A stretch of 61,086 nucleotides of DNA from JAAYJK01 sp964501655 (GCA_964501655.1 CAZCTN010000018.1:1-61086); one strand, 5' to 3'; shown: positions 33,958 through 42,936, counted from the first letter of the stretch. The notes: generated by a model from the sequence alone, not told the origin. Program-made: numbers and translations.

Positions 33958-34917
33958 TTAAGTTGTATAAAGTTCCAGCTGTTCACGGGATATACCTGGA
34001 AATAGTGACTGGGCTACTCCCATGGCCATAGTCCGGGCTGTGTTTTCAATAATGTCATCGATCTCCTTGGGAGTCACGGCCAGGCTGCCACCAAAACGGG
34101 ACAAGATGGAATTGATGCTCTCCCCGGCCACTGACTCATTGTACATGGCTCCGCTTTGTTGGCAAAATTGCTTTATGGCCTGCACCGCTATGATTGAAGC
34201 GCTTACTATGGTTGGGCAGCCGATGGCAATAACGGGCACCCCCAGTTCTTCTTCGGTTAAGGCATGGCGGGCGTTGCCCACCCCGGCACCGGGCTGTATG
34301 CCTGTATCGGACATTTGTATGGTGGTTCCAATACGATCAACATTTTGGGCGGCCAGTGCGTCAACTGCCACCAGCAGCTTGGGTTTAACATTGTCCAGGG
34401 TGCCTTTAATGACCTCAAAGGTTTCAAGTCCGGTAATCCCCAGAACTCCCGGAGAGATTCCGCAAACCGGTCTCATGTCTTCTACCAGCGCATCGGGAGC
34501 GAACTTGTGATATTGTCTGGTTATGGGACTGTATTGTATAAACTTTGGTCCTAGGGCATCCGGGGTAGCCCGCCAATTGCCCAGACCCACCATCAAGACT
34601 AAATCCCCGGGATTGAGCTTGCCCGCGGTAAGAGTACTCATTGACTTGGCCACTGCCTGGATAACCTCGTCATTAACATAGGGATCGACTATCTTCAAGG
34701 GGGGAGACTCGATAGTTATATAGGTGCCTACCGGCTTTCCCACTTTGCTGGCTCCCTTTTGATCCAGTATTTTGATGGTAGTAATCTTCAGGTGTTCCAG
34801 GTTCTCAATAATTTCTTCTACCCCTTCTACTTCCACATCCTTAGTCCCTCGGGCCAGGTCTCGAGCCTCAACTGCCAAATCAATGTGCAGCTTGAAATCA
34901 TTTATGATATCTCTCAT
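33958..34917 (-). CDS. gpr: Germination protease GPR
   Basis: GPR is the aspartic-like protease that degrades SASPs on germination. The start ATG 34917 has GAGGAGG 8 nt upstream; the longer open frame runs through a perfect hairpin and is rejected. The 319-residue protein begins with a propeptide-like segment (HIDLAVEARDLARG) that would be autoprocessed, and shows VLMVGLGNWRATPDALGP, VCGISPGVLGITGLET, VDALAAQNVDRIGTTIQMSD and PGAGVGNARHAL, all GPR signatures. Minus-strand upstream sequence holds a CATAATTA that could be a sigma-G -10 box. Confidence 0.95.
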   Translation of the reverse strand: MRDIINDFKLHIDLAVEARDLARGTKDVEVEGVEEIIENLEHLKITTIKILDQKGASKVGKPVGTYITIESPPLKIVDPYVNDEVIQAVAKSMSTLTAGKLNPGDLVLMVGLGNWRATPDALGPKFIQYSPITRQYHKFAPDALVEDMRPVCGISPGVLGITGLETFEVIKGTLDNVKPKLLVAVDALAAQNVDRIGTTIQMSDTGIQPGAGVGNARHALTEEELGVPVIAIGCPTIVSASIIAVQAIKQFCQQSGAMYNESVAGESINSILSRFGGSLAVTPKEIDDIIENTARTMAMGVAQSLFPGISREQLELYTT

Positions 34918-35002
34918 ATGCCATACCTCCTCGTTTTTATTCTCTATTAAAGACCTATAATTATGCATAAAATATTTATCAATTATAGTGACGGAGAAGA
35001 TT

Positions 35003-35031
35003 AAAATGGCGGTCTGTAAGACCGCCATTTT
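35003..35031. promoter_or_regulatory. Perfect 13-bp hairpin in the divergent gpr-rsmD region
   Basis: AAAATGGCGGTCT (35003-35015) and AGACCGCCATTTT (35019-35031) are exact inverted copies around GTA. It looks like a bidirectional terminator, yet sits between two divergent genes, 86 bp before gpr and 179 bp before rsmD. It could insulate the two promoters or act as a leader attenuator. Confidence 0.7.
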
Positions 35032-35209
35032 GGGGAGAGGAGAATTTTGTAAAGTTGTTGGGGAGGGTTTGTTTACCAGAATATCTATCTGGTACTAATA
35101 TCATTGCCCCTGATTGATGATTATATACAGTATTTTAAAAAAAAATTGTGATAAAATATTAGAAATAAGTGGCAGAGACAAGATAAGTAAGATAAAAAAG
35201 GTGAGGCAT

Positions 35210-35785
35210 TTGAGGGTAATCGCAGGGACCGCCAAAGGCAAGCGCTTGAAGGCTCCTTCAGGTTTGAATACCAGGCCGGTAACTGACATGATAAAAGAAG
35301 CACTGTTTAATGTTCTGGGAGCTCAAGTATCCGGTTCCAGGTTTTTGGACTTGTTTGCCGGAAGCGGCAGTGTAGGGATTGAAGCTTTAAGCCGGGGTGC
35401 GGCCCTGGTAGTTTTTATCGACCGGGATTCCAGAGCAGCTGCAGTTGTGAAGGACAATCTGAACAATTGCGGTTTCGATCAAGCAAGATATGAAGTATAC
35501 CGCAATGACGTGTTTAAGGCCATAGACATCCTGGAGAGACGGAGAGCCAAATTCGATTATATATACATAGACCCTCCGTTTACTGACGAAGAGATATTTG
35601 ACCGGATTCTGCACCGGATAGACCAGGCAAAGATAATGAATTCGAAGGGTATAGTGATAATCCGCACCCGGCGAAAAAGGGTGCTGCCCGGAGACCTTAA
35701 CTTTCTTAAAGCGTATCGGGTGAATGATTATGGTGAGTCCACCTTGCATTATTATAACAGGAATGAGGAGGATGCTGACTTATGA
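35210..35785 (+). CDS. rsmD: 16S rRNA (guanine966-N2)-methyltransferase
   Basis: RsmD methylates G966 of 16S rRNA. I chose TTG 35210, with AAGGTGAGG just upstream, giving the usual start RVIAGTAKGKRLKAP; GTG 35201 is possible. The 191-residue protein has the SAM motif FLDLFAGSGSVGIEALSRGA and the catalytic IYIDPPF. In most Firmicutes coaD is the next gene; here the next gene is a coiled-coil protein that overlaps by 4 bp. Confidence 0.93.
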   Translation: MRVIAGTAKGKRLKAPSGLNTRPVTDMIKEALFNVLGAQVSGSRFLDLFAGSGSVGIEALSRGAALVVFIDRDSRAAAVVKDNLNNCGFDQARYEVYRNDVFKAIDILERRRAKFDYIYIDPPFTDEEIFDRILHRIDQAKIMNSKGIVIIRTRRKRVLPGDLNFLKAYRVNDYGESTLHYYNRNEEDADL

Positions 35786-36249
35786 TGGAGATATTCAGAG
35801 TATTGGATGACATGGAATCAATGGTAAAGGACAGTAAAAAGTTACCCTTGTCAAGCGGGAAAAATATTATCGACAGCAATGATTTTCTGGATCGGATTGA
35901 TCGGATCCGAGCTATTATGCCGGAGGAATTGGAAACAGCTCGCTTAATTATTTCGGAAAAGGAAAGGATCATCAAAGAAGCATGCCACCAGGCTGACCAA
36001 TATGTGGACGAGTCCAAGGATAAGGTGGCCCGGATGGTGGATGACAATGAAATAACCCGCAATGCGGTCAAGGTGGCGGAAGATATTGTGCAAAGGGCGG
36101 AAGAAGTAGCTTCAGACATTCGCAAGGAAGCCAATGAATATGCCAAGCAACTACTTACTCATATTGAGATGGTATTGCACCGCAGCCTGGATACGATCAG
36201 TTCGGGCAAGGAAGAACTGCGCCGGGAGATAGAGAAGGGTTCTATTTGA
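35782..36249 (+). CDS. Coiled-coil protein of unknown function
   Basis: About 155 residues, ATG 35782 overlapping the rsmD stop (ATGA), or ATG 35785. Almost wholly helical and charged, with heptad-like ARLIISEKERIIKEACHQAD and VAEDIVQRAEEVASDIRKEA, resembling ATP synthase b-subunit or DivIVA-like helices but lacking a membrane segment. Clostridial proteins of this kind often sit between rsmD/coaD and ylbJ. Translational coupling with rsmD is likely. The 3' end overlaps the convergent ylbJ by 8 bp. Confidence 0.75.
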   Translation: MMEIFRVLDDMESMVKDSKKLPLSSGKNIIDSNDFLDRIDRIRAIMPEELETARLIISEKERIIKEACHQADQYVDESKDKVARMVDDNEITRNAVKVAEDIVQRAEEVASDIRKEANEYAKQLLTHIEMVLHRSLDTISSGKEELRREIEKGSI

Positions 36250-37420
36250 CATCCCGGATGAGACTGAATATCATCATTATTCCTATAAGCAACAGGCCGG
36301 CGGCCATACACCAAAGGGATATATGCCAGGCATGAATTGAATAGAGAACTTTTTCAACCGGGGATGCTATGGTTAAAATGACCCCCCGGCCAAGCAATAA
36401 ATGGTATCCCGACCAGGTTATGATCAGGGAGAAACCGATCTGCAGCAGGCGGGCTTTCAAATAAAAAGACAGCCGCACCGGCATGCCGGCCAATACTCCC
36501 ATTACCTGGGCAATAATGGAAAAACCGCTGAAAGCCAGCAGCAGGCTCACCGCCAGCAGTTGATGGAGAATATCGACTCCGCCGGCTGAGGCAATAGCCT
36601 GTGAGCCAATGGTTATTTCGAACATTCCCATGGCAATACCGCATGCTGCCTCATATGAAAGCTTGAGGAAGAAGAGCAGCTGGCTCCATAATATGGCGAT
36701 ATAGTGCATCAGCCCCCAGGTGCTCAACATGCGGGTCAATACCGAAAAAATGATAATGAAGCCGGCTATAGCCAGTAAATTATTGATGCTGGTTTTGATA
36801 GCATCACTGAGCAGTTTGCCAGCACCCCCAGGGGGGATAGTGTGATTAGCCAGGGTTTTAAGTGCTTCCTGCCAAAGCTGCCCTGGGGCAGTTTTTTTAG
36901 GCCCCGGGCGGGGAGGAGCGGTCAAGCCCCAGAACAGCCCCACCAAAAGATTGGCCAGGTAGTGAGATACAGCTAGGAGGCCGCCCAGTGCAGGTGAATT
37001 AAACATACCTACACCCACCGCTCCGATTATAAACAGGGGGCTGGAATTATTGGTGAAAGATGCCAGGCGTTCGGCTTCCGGGCCATTTATAAGTTGGTCT
37101 TCATAGAGCCGCCGGGTTAGGATGGCTCCCACCGGGAATCCGGAGGTGAATCCCATGGCCGCCACCAGGGAGGCGCAGCCGGGAAGTTTGAACAGCGGCC
37201 GCATTACAGGTTCCAGGATTACCCCCAGGAATTGAGCCAGGCCCAGGCTTACCAGCAGATCGGCGGCGATAAAAAACGGCAATAGGGCTGGTACGATCAC
37301 GCTATACCACAATTTGAATCCATATCCGGCCGCAGCAACTGTTTCGTTGGGATTAACCACCATAAAAAAGCTTAGAAGCATTATTGTTGCCAGAAAGAAC
37401 ATGCGGCTGTAAATGCTCAA
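36242..37420 (-). CDS. ylbJ: Sporulation integral membrane protein YlbJ
   Basis: A 392-residue membrane protein with about nine hydrophobic helices and nucleoside-transporter-like Gate motifs (GFTSGFPVGAILTRRLYED, SFTNNSSPLFIIGAVGVG). YlbJ is made under sigma-E and needed for spore cortex formation in Bacillus. It is placed in the same ylb neighbourhood (rsmD, ylbJ, ylbK, ylbM) as in Bacillus. It starts at ATG 37420 and is divergent from the patatin gene. Confidence 0.9.
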   Translation of the reverse strand: MSIYSRMFFLATIMLLSFFMVVNPNETVAAAGYGFKLWYSVIVPALLPFFIAADLLVSLGLAQFLGVILEPVMRPLFKLPGCASLVAAMGFTSGFPVGAILTRRLYEDQLINGPEAERLASFTNNSSPLFIIGAVGVGMFNSPALGGLLAVSHYLANLLVGLFWGLTAPPRPGPKKTAPGQLWQEALKTLANHTIPPGGAGKLLSDAIKTSINNLLAIAGFIIIFSVLTRMLSTWGLMHYIAILWSQLLFFLKLSYEAACGIAMGMFEITIGSQAIASAGGVDILHQLLAVSLLLAFSGFSIIAQVMGVLAGMPVRLSFYLKARLLQIGFSLIITWSGYHLLLGRGVILTIASPVEKVLYSIHAWHISLWCMAAGLLLIGIMMIFSLIRDVK

Positions 37421-37561
37421 ACTATCAGCTCCCCGGGGACAGATTTTTCTTGTTTAAAGGACTATTTTTATCCTTACATATGTATGCTATAGATATGGAT
37501 AGAAGTACAGAAGATACCAGGATGGAAGCTTGATTGGAAACCGCCAGGAGGTGAGGATGGC

Positions 37562-38344
37562 ATGAATAAACCCCGAGTAGGGTTGGTGCTGGGGGCCGGC
37601 AGTGCAAGAGGAATAGCCCATATAGGAGTTCTTCAGGTATTGGAGGAAAACCGGATACCCTTTGATTTTATTGTGGGAAGCAGCATGGGTGCCATGGTGG
37701 GAGGCATATACGGCAGCGGAACTGACATAAGGATGCTGGGTAAAGTCTTTCATTACCTGGATATGGGAAGGTTTTTCGAGATCGGCATTCCCCATATGGG
37801 CTTCATCAACGGCACCAAGATCGGAGAATTGCTGAAGGTTTTGACCAAGAACACAACTTTTGATCAGCTCTTGCTGCCTGTTTACATGGCAGCTACCGAT
37901 TTGTATACCGGGAATACCGTGATCTTAAACGAAGGCATAGTAGCTGAGGCTATAAGAGCCAGCATATCCATTCCGGGTATATTCCGGCCGGTACCTCGCG
38001 ATAATATGCTGTTGGTGGACGGGGCTGTAACTGACCGAGTGCCGGTTGAAGCAGCTGCCCAGCTGGGTGCGGATTTTGTTATCGCGGTAGATGTGAAATT
38101 TGGGGTGGGCAAGCGAGTAGTCATCAATAATACCCTGGATGTTATCCTTACTTCCCTGGATATTATGCAGCGGCAGCAACTGGACGCTATCTGCAGTAAT
38201 TCCGATGTTTTGATACAGCCGGCTGTAGCGGGCTATAATTCCTGGGATTTTGACAAAGCCTATGATCTGATTGAACTGGGCCGGGAAGCGGCCACAGCTA
38301 AACTGCCTGAGCTCCTGGAAATCAGCCGGCGAGGAAACGGTTGA
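37562..38344 (+). CDS. Patatin-like phospholipase (YlbK/RssA family)
   Basis: A 260-residue patatin-fold hydrolase with the oxyanion loop LGAGSARGIAHIG, nucleophile serine in VGSSMGAMVGG (GxSxG) and catalytic aspartate in VDGAVTDRVP. Start ATG 37562 with AGGAGGTGAGG upstream. Substrates of the family are phospholipids or acyl-lipids. Conserved neighbour of ylbJ and tmcAL. Confidence 0.9.
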   Translation: MNKPRVGLVLGAGSARGIAHIGVLQVLEENRIPFDFIVGSSMGAMVGGIYGSGTDIRMLGKVFHYLDMGRFFEIGIPHMGFINGTKIGELLKVLTKNTTFDQLLLPVYMAATDLYTGNTVILNEGIVAEAIRASISIPGIFRPVPRDNMLLVDGAVTDRVPVEAAAQLGADFVIAVDVKFGVGKRVVINNTLDVILTSLDIMQRQQLDAICSNSDVLIQPAVAGYNSWDFDKAYDLIELGREAATAKLPELLEISRRGNG

Positions 38345-38356
38345 GATGCATGGTTA

Positions 38357-39604
38357 TCATACCCTTACCGGTGAGGTAGTAAATTCTCGGGCACCGCTTC
38401 GAGCCGAGGGATCAGGCATTAGCAGACTATAGACATCGGCCGCCTTGATATCTAATCCCAACATGGCCCCCGGGGCATATCCCCGGTTCTCCTCAAAAAA
38501 GCGTTTAACATCTTTGCCACGGTTCAACACCTGCAGACGGCTGCGTTTGTTTATTTGCTGCAGGATTTTCTGGCCTTGGGAGGAGAAACCCAGCACATGC
38601 AGATATGAAGGACCATGTTGATCAATTTCCGCAGTTAGAGTCCGGTTCACGCCCATAATACCATAAAGAAGAATGCGGTTGACCCGGGTCATGCTGTAAC
38701 GGCGAGATTTAATATACCGGCGTAATTCGGCCAAAGTTCCGCAGCTTCTTGCTCCCTCATATATGCGGTATTCCAAACCTTCCGATACCTCATACAATTG
38801 CCTGATTTCATGCAGATCCAGAGTGCGGAAACGGCTTAGTACAGCCTGCTCCAGTGAGTCGGCAGCAACGGGAGCCCGGCCTTGAACTGTCTCCCGCTGC
38901 AATATCTCCCAGGCAGAAGAAGGCATATGAGAAGTGATATCCTCAGGCTCCTGCGGGTTGAATAAAGCCTGGCGTATGGCAGTGGCGCTGGCCAGGCTGC
39001 CCAGGTCTGAATCGTGATAAGCTTGCCCCTTTCTTTTGATGGTCAGGGGATAAAGGGGCAGGTTCAGTTCCGCAATAACTCTGAGGTATTCCAGGGCCAG
39101 GATATTATTGGGGCCCAGGAGCAGATCATCTGCTTGAGACCCGCTCAGCCCCAGGTAGGCCTGTAAAGCCCGGCTCCGGGCGGCTGGAAAGCTTAAGCCC
39201 AAGGCCAGGTGTTCTTTGATTTTATCCCGGTAATCAGCCGGTTCTGCGGCAATGATTCCAGCCAGGTGCTGCAACTGTTTTATATTTCCAGATTCGCTGC
39301 CAAATCCCAGGTGGCTTACTACTCCGCAGGCAGCCAGGGACTGGATGGCTCCCCGGGCAAAATAGTAGGCGCTTCTAACCGCATATATAAATGGCAGTTC
39401 TATGACCAGATCGGCCCCGCCCCGCAGAGCCATTTCAGCTCGGGCCCACTTGCTGCATACCGCTGGTTCTCCCCGCTGTACAAAGTCCCCGCTCATGATA
39501 CATATTACAGCATCGAAATGCTGATTCTGGCCCAGCGCTTCTATCAGATAGCGGTGTCCCAGGTGAAATGGGTTATATTCAACTATAACAGCCAGTACTT
39601 TCAT
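38357..39604 (-). CDS. tmcAL: tRNA(Met) cytidine acetate ligase
   Basis: TmcAL (YlbM) acetylates the wobble cytidine of elongator tRNA-Met using acetate and ATP. The 415-residue protein has the nucleotidyltransferase motif IVEYNPFHLGHRYLI, then MSGDFVQRGEPAV, and LVIELPFIYAVRSAYYFARG. It starts at ATG 39604 and is divergent from pta across a palindromic operator candidate. The use of acetate makes its location beside pta-ackA noteworthy, though the neighbourhood is conserved in other Firmicutes too. Confidence 0.92.
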   Translation of the reverse strand: MKVLAVIVEYNPFHLGHRYLIEALGQNQHFDAVICIMSGDFVQRGEPAVCSKWARAEMALRGGADLVIELPFIYAVRSAYYFARGAIQSLAACGVVSHLGFGSESGNIKQLQHLAGIIAAEPADYRDKIKEHLALGLSFPAARSRALQAYLGLSGSQADDLLLGPNNILALEYLRVIAELNLPLYPLTIKRKGQAYHDSDLGSLASATAIRQALFNPQEPEDITSHMPSSAWEILQRETVQGRAPVAADSLEQAVLSRFRTLDLHEIRQLYEVSEGLEYRIYEGARSCGTLAELRRYIKSRRYSMTRVNRILLYGIMGVNRTLTAEIDQHGPSYLHVLGFSSQGQKILQQINKRSRLQVLNRGKDVKRFFEENRGYAPGAMLGLDIKAADVYSLLMPDPSARSGAREFTTSPVRV

Positions 39605-39639
39605 TTGCCGTCTCCTGTAAATATTTTTATGTGATTATC

Positions 39640-39682
39640 GTAACATAAATGTTACCACTAGTATTTTGATTTATGCTAGAAT
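39640..39682 (+). promoter_or_regulatory. Palindromic operator and promoter of pta-ackA
   Basis: GTAACAT (39640-39646), AA, ATGTTAC (39649-39655) is a perfect 16-bp palindrome. An extended -10 box TGCTAGAAT (39674-39682) follows, so the palindrome overlaps the -35 position. The binding protein is unknown; a repressor is suggested by position. Confidence 0.6.
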
Positions 39683-39725
39683 TAACTAAGAATGTGACAA
39701 GATACGAAATGGGGGAGGTTGAACC

Positions 39726-40718
39726 ATGAGTTTGTTAGCTGAAATTAGGGAAAAAGCAGCTATCAAGGGAAAAACTATTGTTCTTCCCGAAGGCACCGAG
39801 GAAAGAACCATTCAAGCGATTAAAGGTATCGTGGACAACAAAATTGCTAATCCGATTTTGCTGGGGGATGAGAGCGAAATCAGGGCTCTGGCTTCGAAAC
39901 TGGGTGCCGACATTACAGGAGCGGAAATAATTAATCCAGCTGCTGCCGCGTTTAAAGATGATTTTATCCAGGCCTTCTACGAAATGCGCAAGGATAAAGG
40001 GGTGACCCTGGATAAAGCTGCGGCTACCATGCTGGATCCTTTATATTTCGGTTCCATGATGGTCATGATGGGGAAAGCAGATGGAGAAGTAGCCGGGGCC
40101 GAAAATACTACCGGCAATGTATTGAGACCGGCACTGCAAATCATCAAGACCGCTCCGGGCATCTCAGCAGTTTCAGGTGCTTTTATCATGATTGTTCCCA
40201 ACTGTGAATTCGGTGAAAATGGACTGTTCGTTTTTGCTGATTGCGCTGTGACCATCGTTCCTACCGCCCAGCAGATGGCTGAATTTGCCAAAGCTTCGGT
40301 TGAAACGGCAGTTAATGTCTGCGGATTTAAAGATCCCAAGGTGGGGATGCTGTCATTCTCAACCAAGGGCAGCGCAAGTCATGAGTTGGTGGACAAGGTT
40401 GCAGAGGCTGCCAGTATCGCCAAAACCAAATTCCCGGAACTCAAAGTTGACGGAGAATTCCAATTCGATGCTGCTATAGTCCCCAGTGTGGGCGCATCCA
40501 AGGCTCCGGGCAGTGATATCGCCGGAGACTGCAACGTGTTGGTATTTCCTGACATCCAGGCAGGCAACATTGGGTATAAACTGGTACAGAGGTTGGCCAA
40601 GGCCGAGGCAATTGGACCGATACTGCAGGGTATTGCCAAGCCGGTTAACGACCTGTCCAGAGGATGCAGCGTAGAAGATATTGTTAACGTGGTAGCCATG
40701 ACTGCCATGCAGGCATAA
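39726..40718 (+). CDS. pta: Phosphate acetyltransferase
   Basis: Pta converts acetyl-CoA and phosphate to acetyl phosphate. The 330-residue short-form enzyme has the ADP-type motif LPEGTEERTIQA, the signature EVAGAENTTGNVLRPALQ, and the C-terminal VFPDIQAGNIGYKLVQRLA. It starts at ATG 39726 after GGGGGAGG. With ackA 86 bp downstream it forms the substrate-level ATP step expected for an acetate-producing fermenter or syntroph. Confidence 0.96.
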   Translation: MSLLAEIREKAAIKGKTIVLPEGTEERTIQAIKGIVDNKIANPILLGDESEIRALASKLGADITGAEIINPAAAAFKDDFIQAFYEMRKDKGVTLDKAAATMLDPLYFGSMMVMMGKADGEVAGAENTTGNVLRPALQIIKTAPGISAVSGAFIMIVPNCEFGENGLFVFADCAVTIVPTAQQMAEFAKASVETAVNVCGFKDPKVGMLSFSTKGSASHELVDKVAEAASIAKTKFPELKVDGEFQFDAAIVPSVGASKAPGSDIAGDCNVLVFPDIQAGNIGYKLVQRLAKAEAIGPILQGIAKPVNDLSRGCSVEDIVNVVAMTAMQA

Positions 40719-40804
40719 TTAATACCAGGAAAAACACTGCAGCAGGGGGAAAACTGTTAACTCCCGGCTGAATATTCTGTTATATTTGGGGAGGTAGAAA
40801 TTTA

Positions 40805-41998
40805 ATGAAGGTTTTAGTTGTAAACGCCGGTAGTTCGTCAATCAAGTATCAGGTAATGGACATGACCAATGAAGCAGTATTGGCGGTTGGTCTGGTAGAC
40901 CGGGTAGGTATTCCCGGCAGCACCCTGGAACACAAGCCTCAGGGCAAGGACGAAGTAGTAATCAAGAAAGATCTGCCCGATCACACCGCCGGAATGGAGT
41001 TGGTGCTGGAAGTACTGGTTAGTCCCGAGTACGGATGCGTCAAGAGCATGGATGAAATCGGCGCGGTTGGACACCGGGTAGTCCATGGCGGTGAAGCATT
41101 TGCCGAATCGGTAGTAATCGATGACCAGGTTAAAAAAGTTATCAGAGATTGTTTTGATATCGCTCCCTTACATAACCCACCCAACCTGATGGGGATTGAT
41201 GCATGTCAGAGACTGATGCCCAATGTTAAGCATGTAGCTGTGTTTGATACCGCTTTCCATCAGACCATGGAGCCGGCTCATTATATGTATGCTATTCCCT
41301 ATGAAGCATATGAGAAATATCGTATTAGAAGATATGGTTTCCATGGAACTTCTCATTATTATGTAGCTCATCAGGCGGCAGAAATGCTGGGCAAACCTTA
41401 TGAAGGATGCAAGATTATTACCTTGCATTTGGGCAATGGGGCCAGCATGGCAGCCATCAAGGATGGCAAAGTGGTTGAAACCTCCATGGGCTTCACCCCC
41501 CTGGAAGGTTTGGTAATGGGCACCCGGTCAGGAGATATAGATCCGGCGATAGTATTTTTCCTTATGGATAAATATGGTATGGACTCCCAGGAAGCCAACA
41601 GCTACTTTAACAAGAAATCCGGTATGCTCGGATTATCCGGAGTATCCAATGACCTTCGGGACGTACTGGAAGCAGCCGCATCCGGTAATGAAAGAGCTCA
41701 GATAGCCCTGGATGTTTACTATAAGAACATCAAAGGATATATTGGCAAGTATATAGCTCAGCTGAATGGCTGTGACTGCATAATCTTTACAGCCGGCGTA
41801 GGAGAAAACGGAATAGACGTCAGAGCCAATATCTGTAAAGATATGGACGCGCTGGGCATTATTATGGATGAAGAAAAGAACAATGTTCGCGGCAAGAGAG
41901 TGGATGTAGCAACTCCAGAATCCAAGGTTCGCATATTTATAATACCTACCAATGAAGAACTGGTTATTGCTCGGGATACCTTTAATCTAGCTAAATAG
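40805..41998 (+). CDS. ackA: Acetate kinase
   Basis: AckA transfers the phosphate of acetyl phosphate to ADP. The 397-residue protein has VVNAGSSSIKYQ at the start, HRVVHGGE, FDTAFHQTM, RYGFHGTSHYYV and the metal/nucleotide motifs HLGNGASMAAIK and FTAGVGENG. It starts at ATG 40805 after GGGGAGG, and is followed by a strong terminator. Confidence 0.97.
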   Translation: MKVLVVNAGSSSIKYQVMDMTNEAVLAVGLVDRVGIPGSTLEHKPQGKDEVVIKKDLPDHTAGMELVLEVLVSPEYGCVKSMDEIGAVGHRVVHGGEAFAESVVIDDQVKKVIRDCFDIAPLHNPPNLMGIDACQRLMPNVKHVAVFDTAFHQTMEPAHYMYAIPYEAYEKYRIRRYGFHGTSHYYVAHQAAEMLGKPYEGCKIITLHLGNGASMAAIKDGKVVETSMGFTPLEGLVMGTRSGDIDPAIVFFLMDKYGMDSQEANSYFNKKSGMLGLSGVSNDLRDVLEAAASGNERAQIALDVYYKNIKGYIGKYIAQLNGCDCIIFTAGVGENGIDVRANICKDMDALGIIMDEEKNNVRGKRVDVATPESKVRIFIIPTNEELVIARDTFNLAK

Positions 41999-42012
41999 CA
42001 GGTAATTTCGGA

Positions 42013-42045
42013 GTGAGGTGGGAGAAAATCTCTCACCTCACTTTT
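42013..42045 (+). terminator. Terminator of pta-ackA
   Basis: A 13-bp stem with arms GTGAGGTGGGAGA (42013-42025) and TCTCTCACCTCAC (42029-42041), one G-U pair, loop AAA, then TTTT. Confidence 0.85.
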
Positions 42046-42048
42046 ACT

Positions 42049-42117
42049 TTGAGTCAAGAGGACGGTTTCTAAGGCTCACTTTTCGCATAAGTTATAGGAA
42101 TCGTCTCCTTGACTCAA
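42049..42117. repeat. MITE-like inverted repeat (GACGGTT type)
   Basis: TTGAGTCAAG (42049-42058) and CTTGACTCAA (42108-42117) are exact inverted copies, and the adjoining inner sequence (GACGGTTTCTA and TAGGAATCGTC) is also nearly inverted. The core resembles the element at 55103-55214 (AAGAGGACGGTT and AACCGTCC). It carries no gene. Confidence 0.7.
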
Positions 42118-42188
42118 GAGCGGACAGGTTGACAATAATAATAGCAGCGGACTATAATTAATCTGGTGTTTTGATAGGGTGGGACGAT

Positions 42189-42689
42189 ATGAAAGTTGAT
42201 TTTAAATCCCTGCAAATAGGTACCATGGAATCAGAAGAATCGTATCTCAGCATTAAAGGCAGAGATTCCCTGCTGGCAGATGCAGGCGGACGGTTTCTAA
42301 GCACTTTAAACATTCATCTGCTGGCAGAGAATACCGGCAACATGCTGGTATTGAGAGTTGAGATTGCAACCACCCTGGCATTAACCTGCGGACGCTGCCT
42401 GGAAGAATTTGAGTTTCCCATTTCAGCTAAGTTAAGGGTGTCGGCAGCTGAATCAGCAGAATATGAGGATAGCGGGGAAATGATTTTGATCGAAGATGGG
42501 CAAGCAGAAATAATGCCCCGGATCGAGGAAGAGATATTTTCCTTAATACCGTTGAATCCTCTGTGCAGCGAAGAGTGTCGGGGTTTGTGCCCCTTTTGCG
42601 GAGCCAACCAAAACCTGACCTCCTGCAGCTGTGAGAACAATGATATCGATCCCAGATGGCAGAAATTAAAACAACTAAATACAAAATAA
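42189..42689 (+). CDS. yceD: YceD/DUF177 family protein
   Basis: A 166-residue protein from ATG 42189 with GGGTGGGACG upstream. It carries CGRCLEEFEF in the middle and NPLCSEECRGLCPFCGANQN near the end, the DUF177 pattern. YceD is universally beside rpmF and is implicated in 23S rRNA metabolism; the biochemical role is not settled. 13 bp before rpmF. Confidence 0.93.
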   Translation: MKVDFKSLQIGTMESEESYLSIKGRDSLLADAGGRFLSTLNIHLLAENTGNMLVLRVEIATTLALTCGRCLEEFEFPISAKLRVSAAESAEYEDSGEMILIEDGQAEIMPRIEEEIFSLIPLNPLCSEECRGLCPFCGANQNLTSCSCENNDIDPRWQKLKQLNTK

Positions 42690-42702
42690 GGAGGTTGGAG
42701 AA

Positions 42703-42873
42703 ATGGGTGTTCCCAAAAGAAGGCATTCTAAGTCTCGAAGCAATAAGCGAGCATCAGAATGGCGCAAGATTGATAAGCCCGGCCTGGTTGAATGTCCTCA
42801 GTGCAAGGAGTTAAAATTACCCCATCATGCATGTTTAAGCTGCGGGTATTATAAAGGTAAATCCGTAATGTAA
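42703..42873 (+). CDS. rpmF: Large ribosomal subunit protein bL32
   Basis: Fifty-six residues from ATG 42703 (AAGGAGG site). Sequence begins GVPKRRHSKSRSNKRASEW and has the zinc pairs CPQC and CLSC. It follows yceD as usual. Too short to be seen by length-filtered gene calls but certain by motif. Confidence 0.97.
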   Translation: MGVPKRRHSKSRSNKRASEWRKIDKPGLVECPQCKELKLPHHACLSCGYYKGKSVM

Positions 42874-42886
42874 TAGGATGCAGGCT

Positions 42887-42936
42887 CAAAAAGTAAGATT
42901 AAGGCCGATTAGGCCTCAGGCTTACTTTTTGTTTTT
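42887..42936 (+). terminator. Terminator after rpmF
   Basis: CAAAAAGTAAG (42887-42897) pairs with CTTACTTTTTG (42921-42931), with an inner GGCC/GGCC stem, followed by TTTTTG. Confidence 0.88.
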
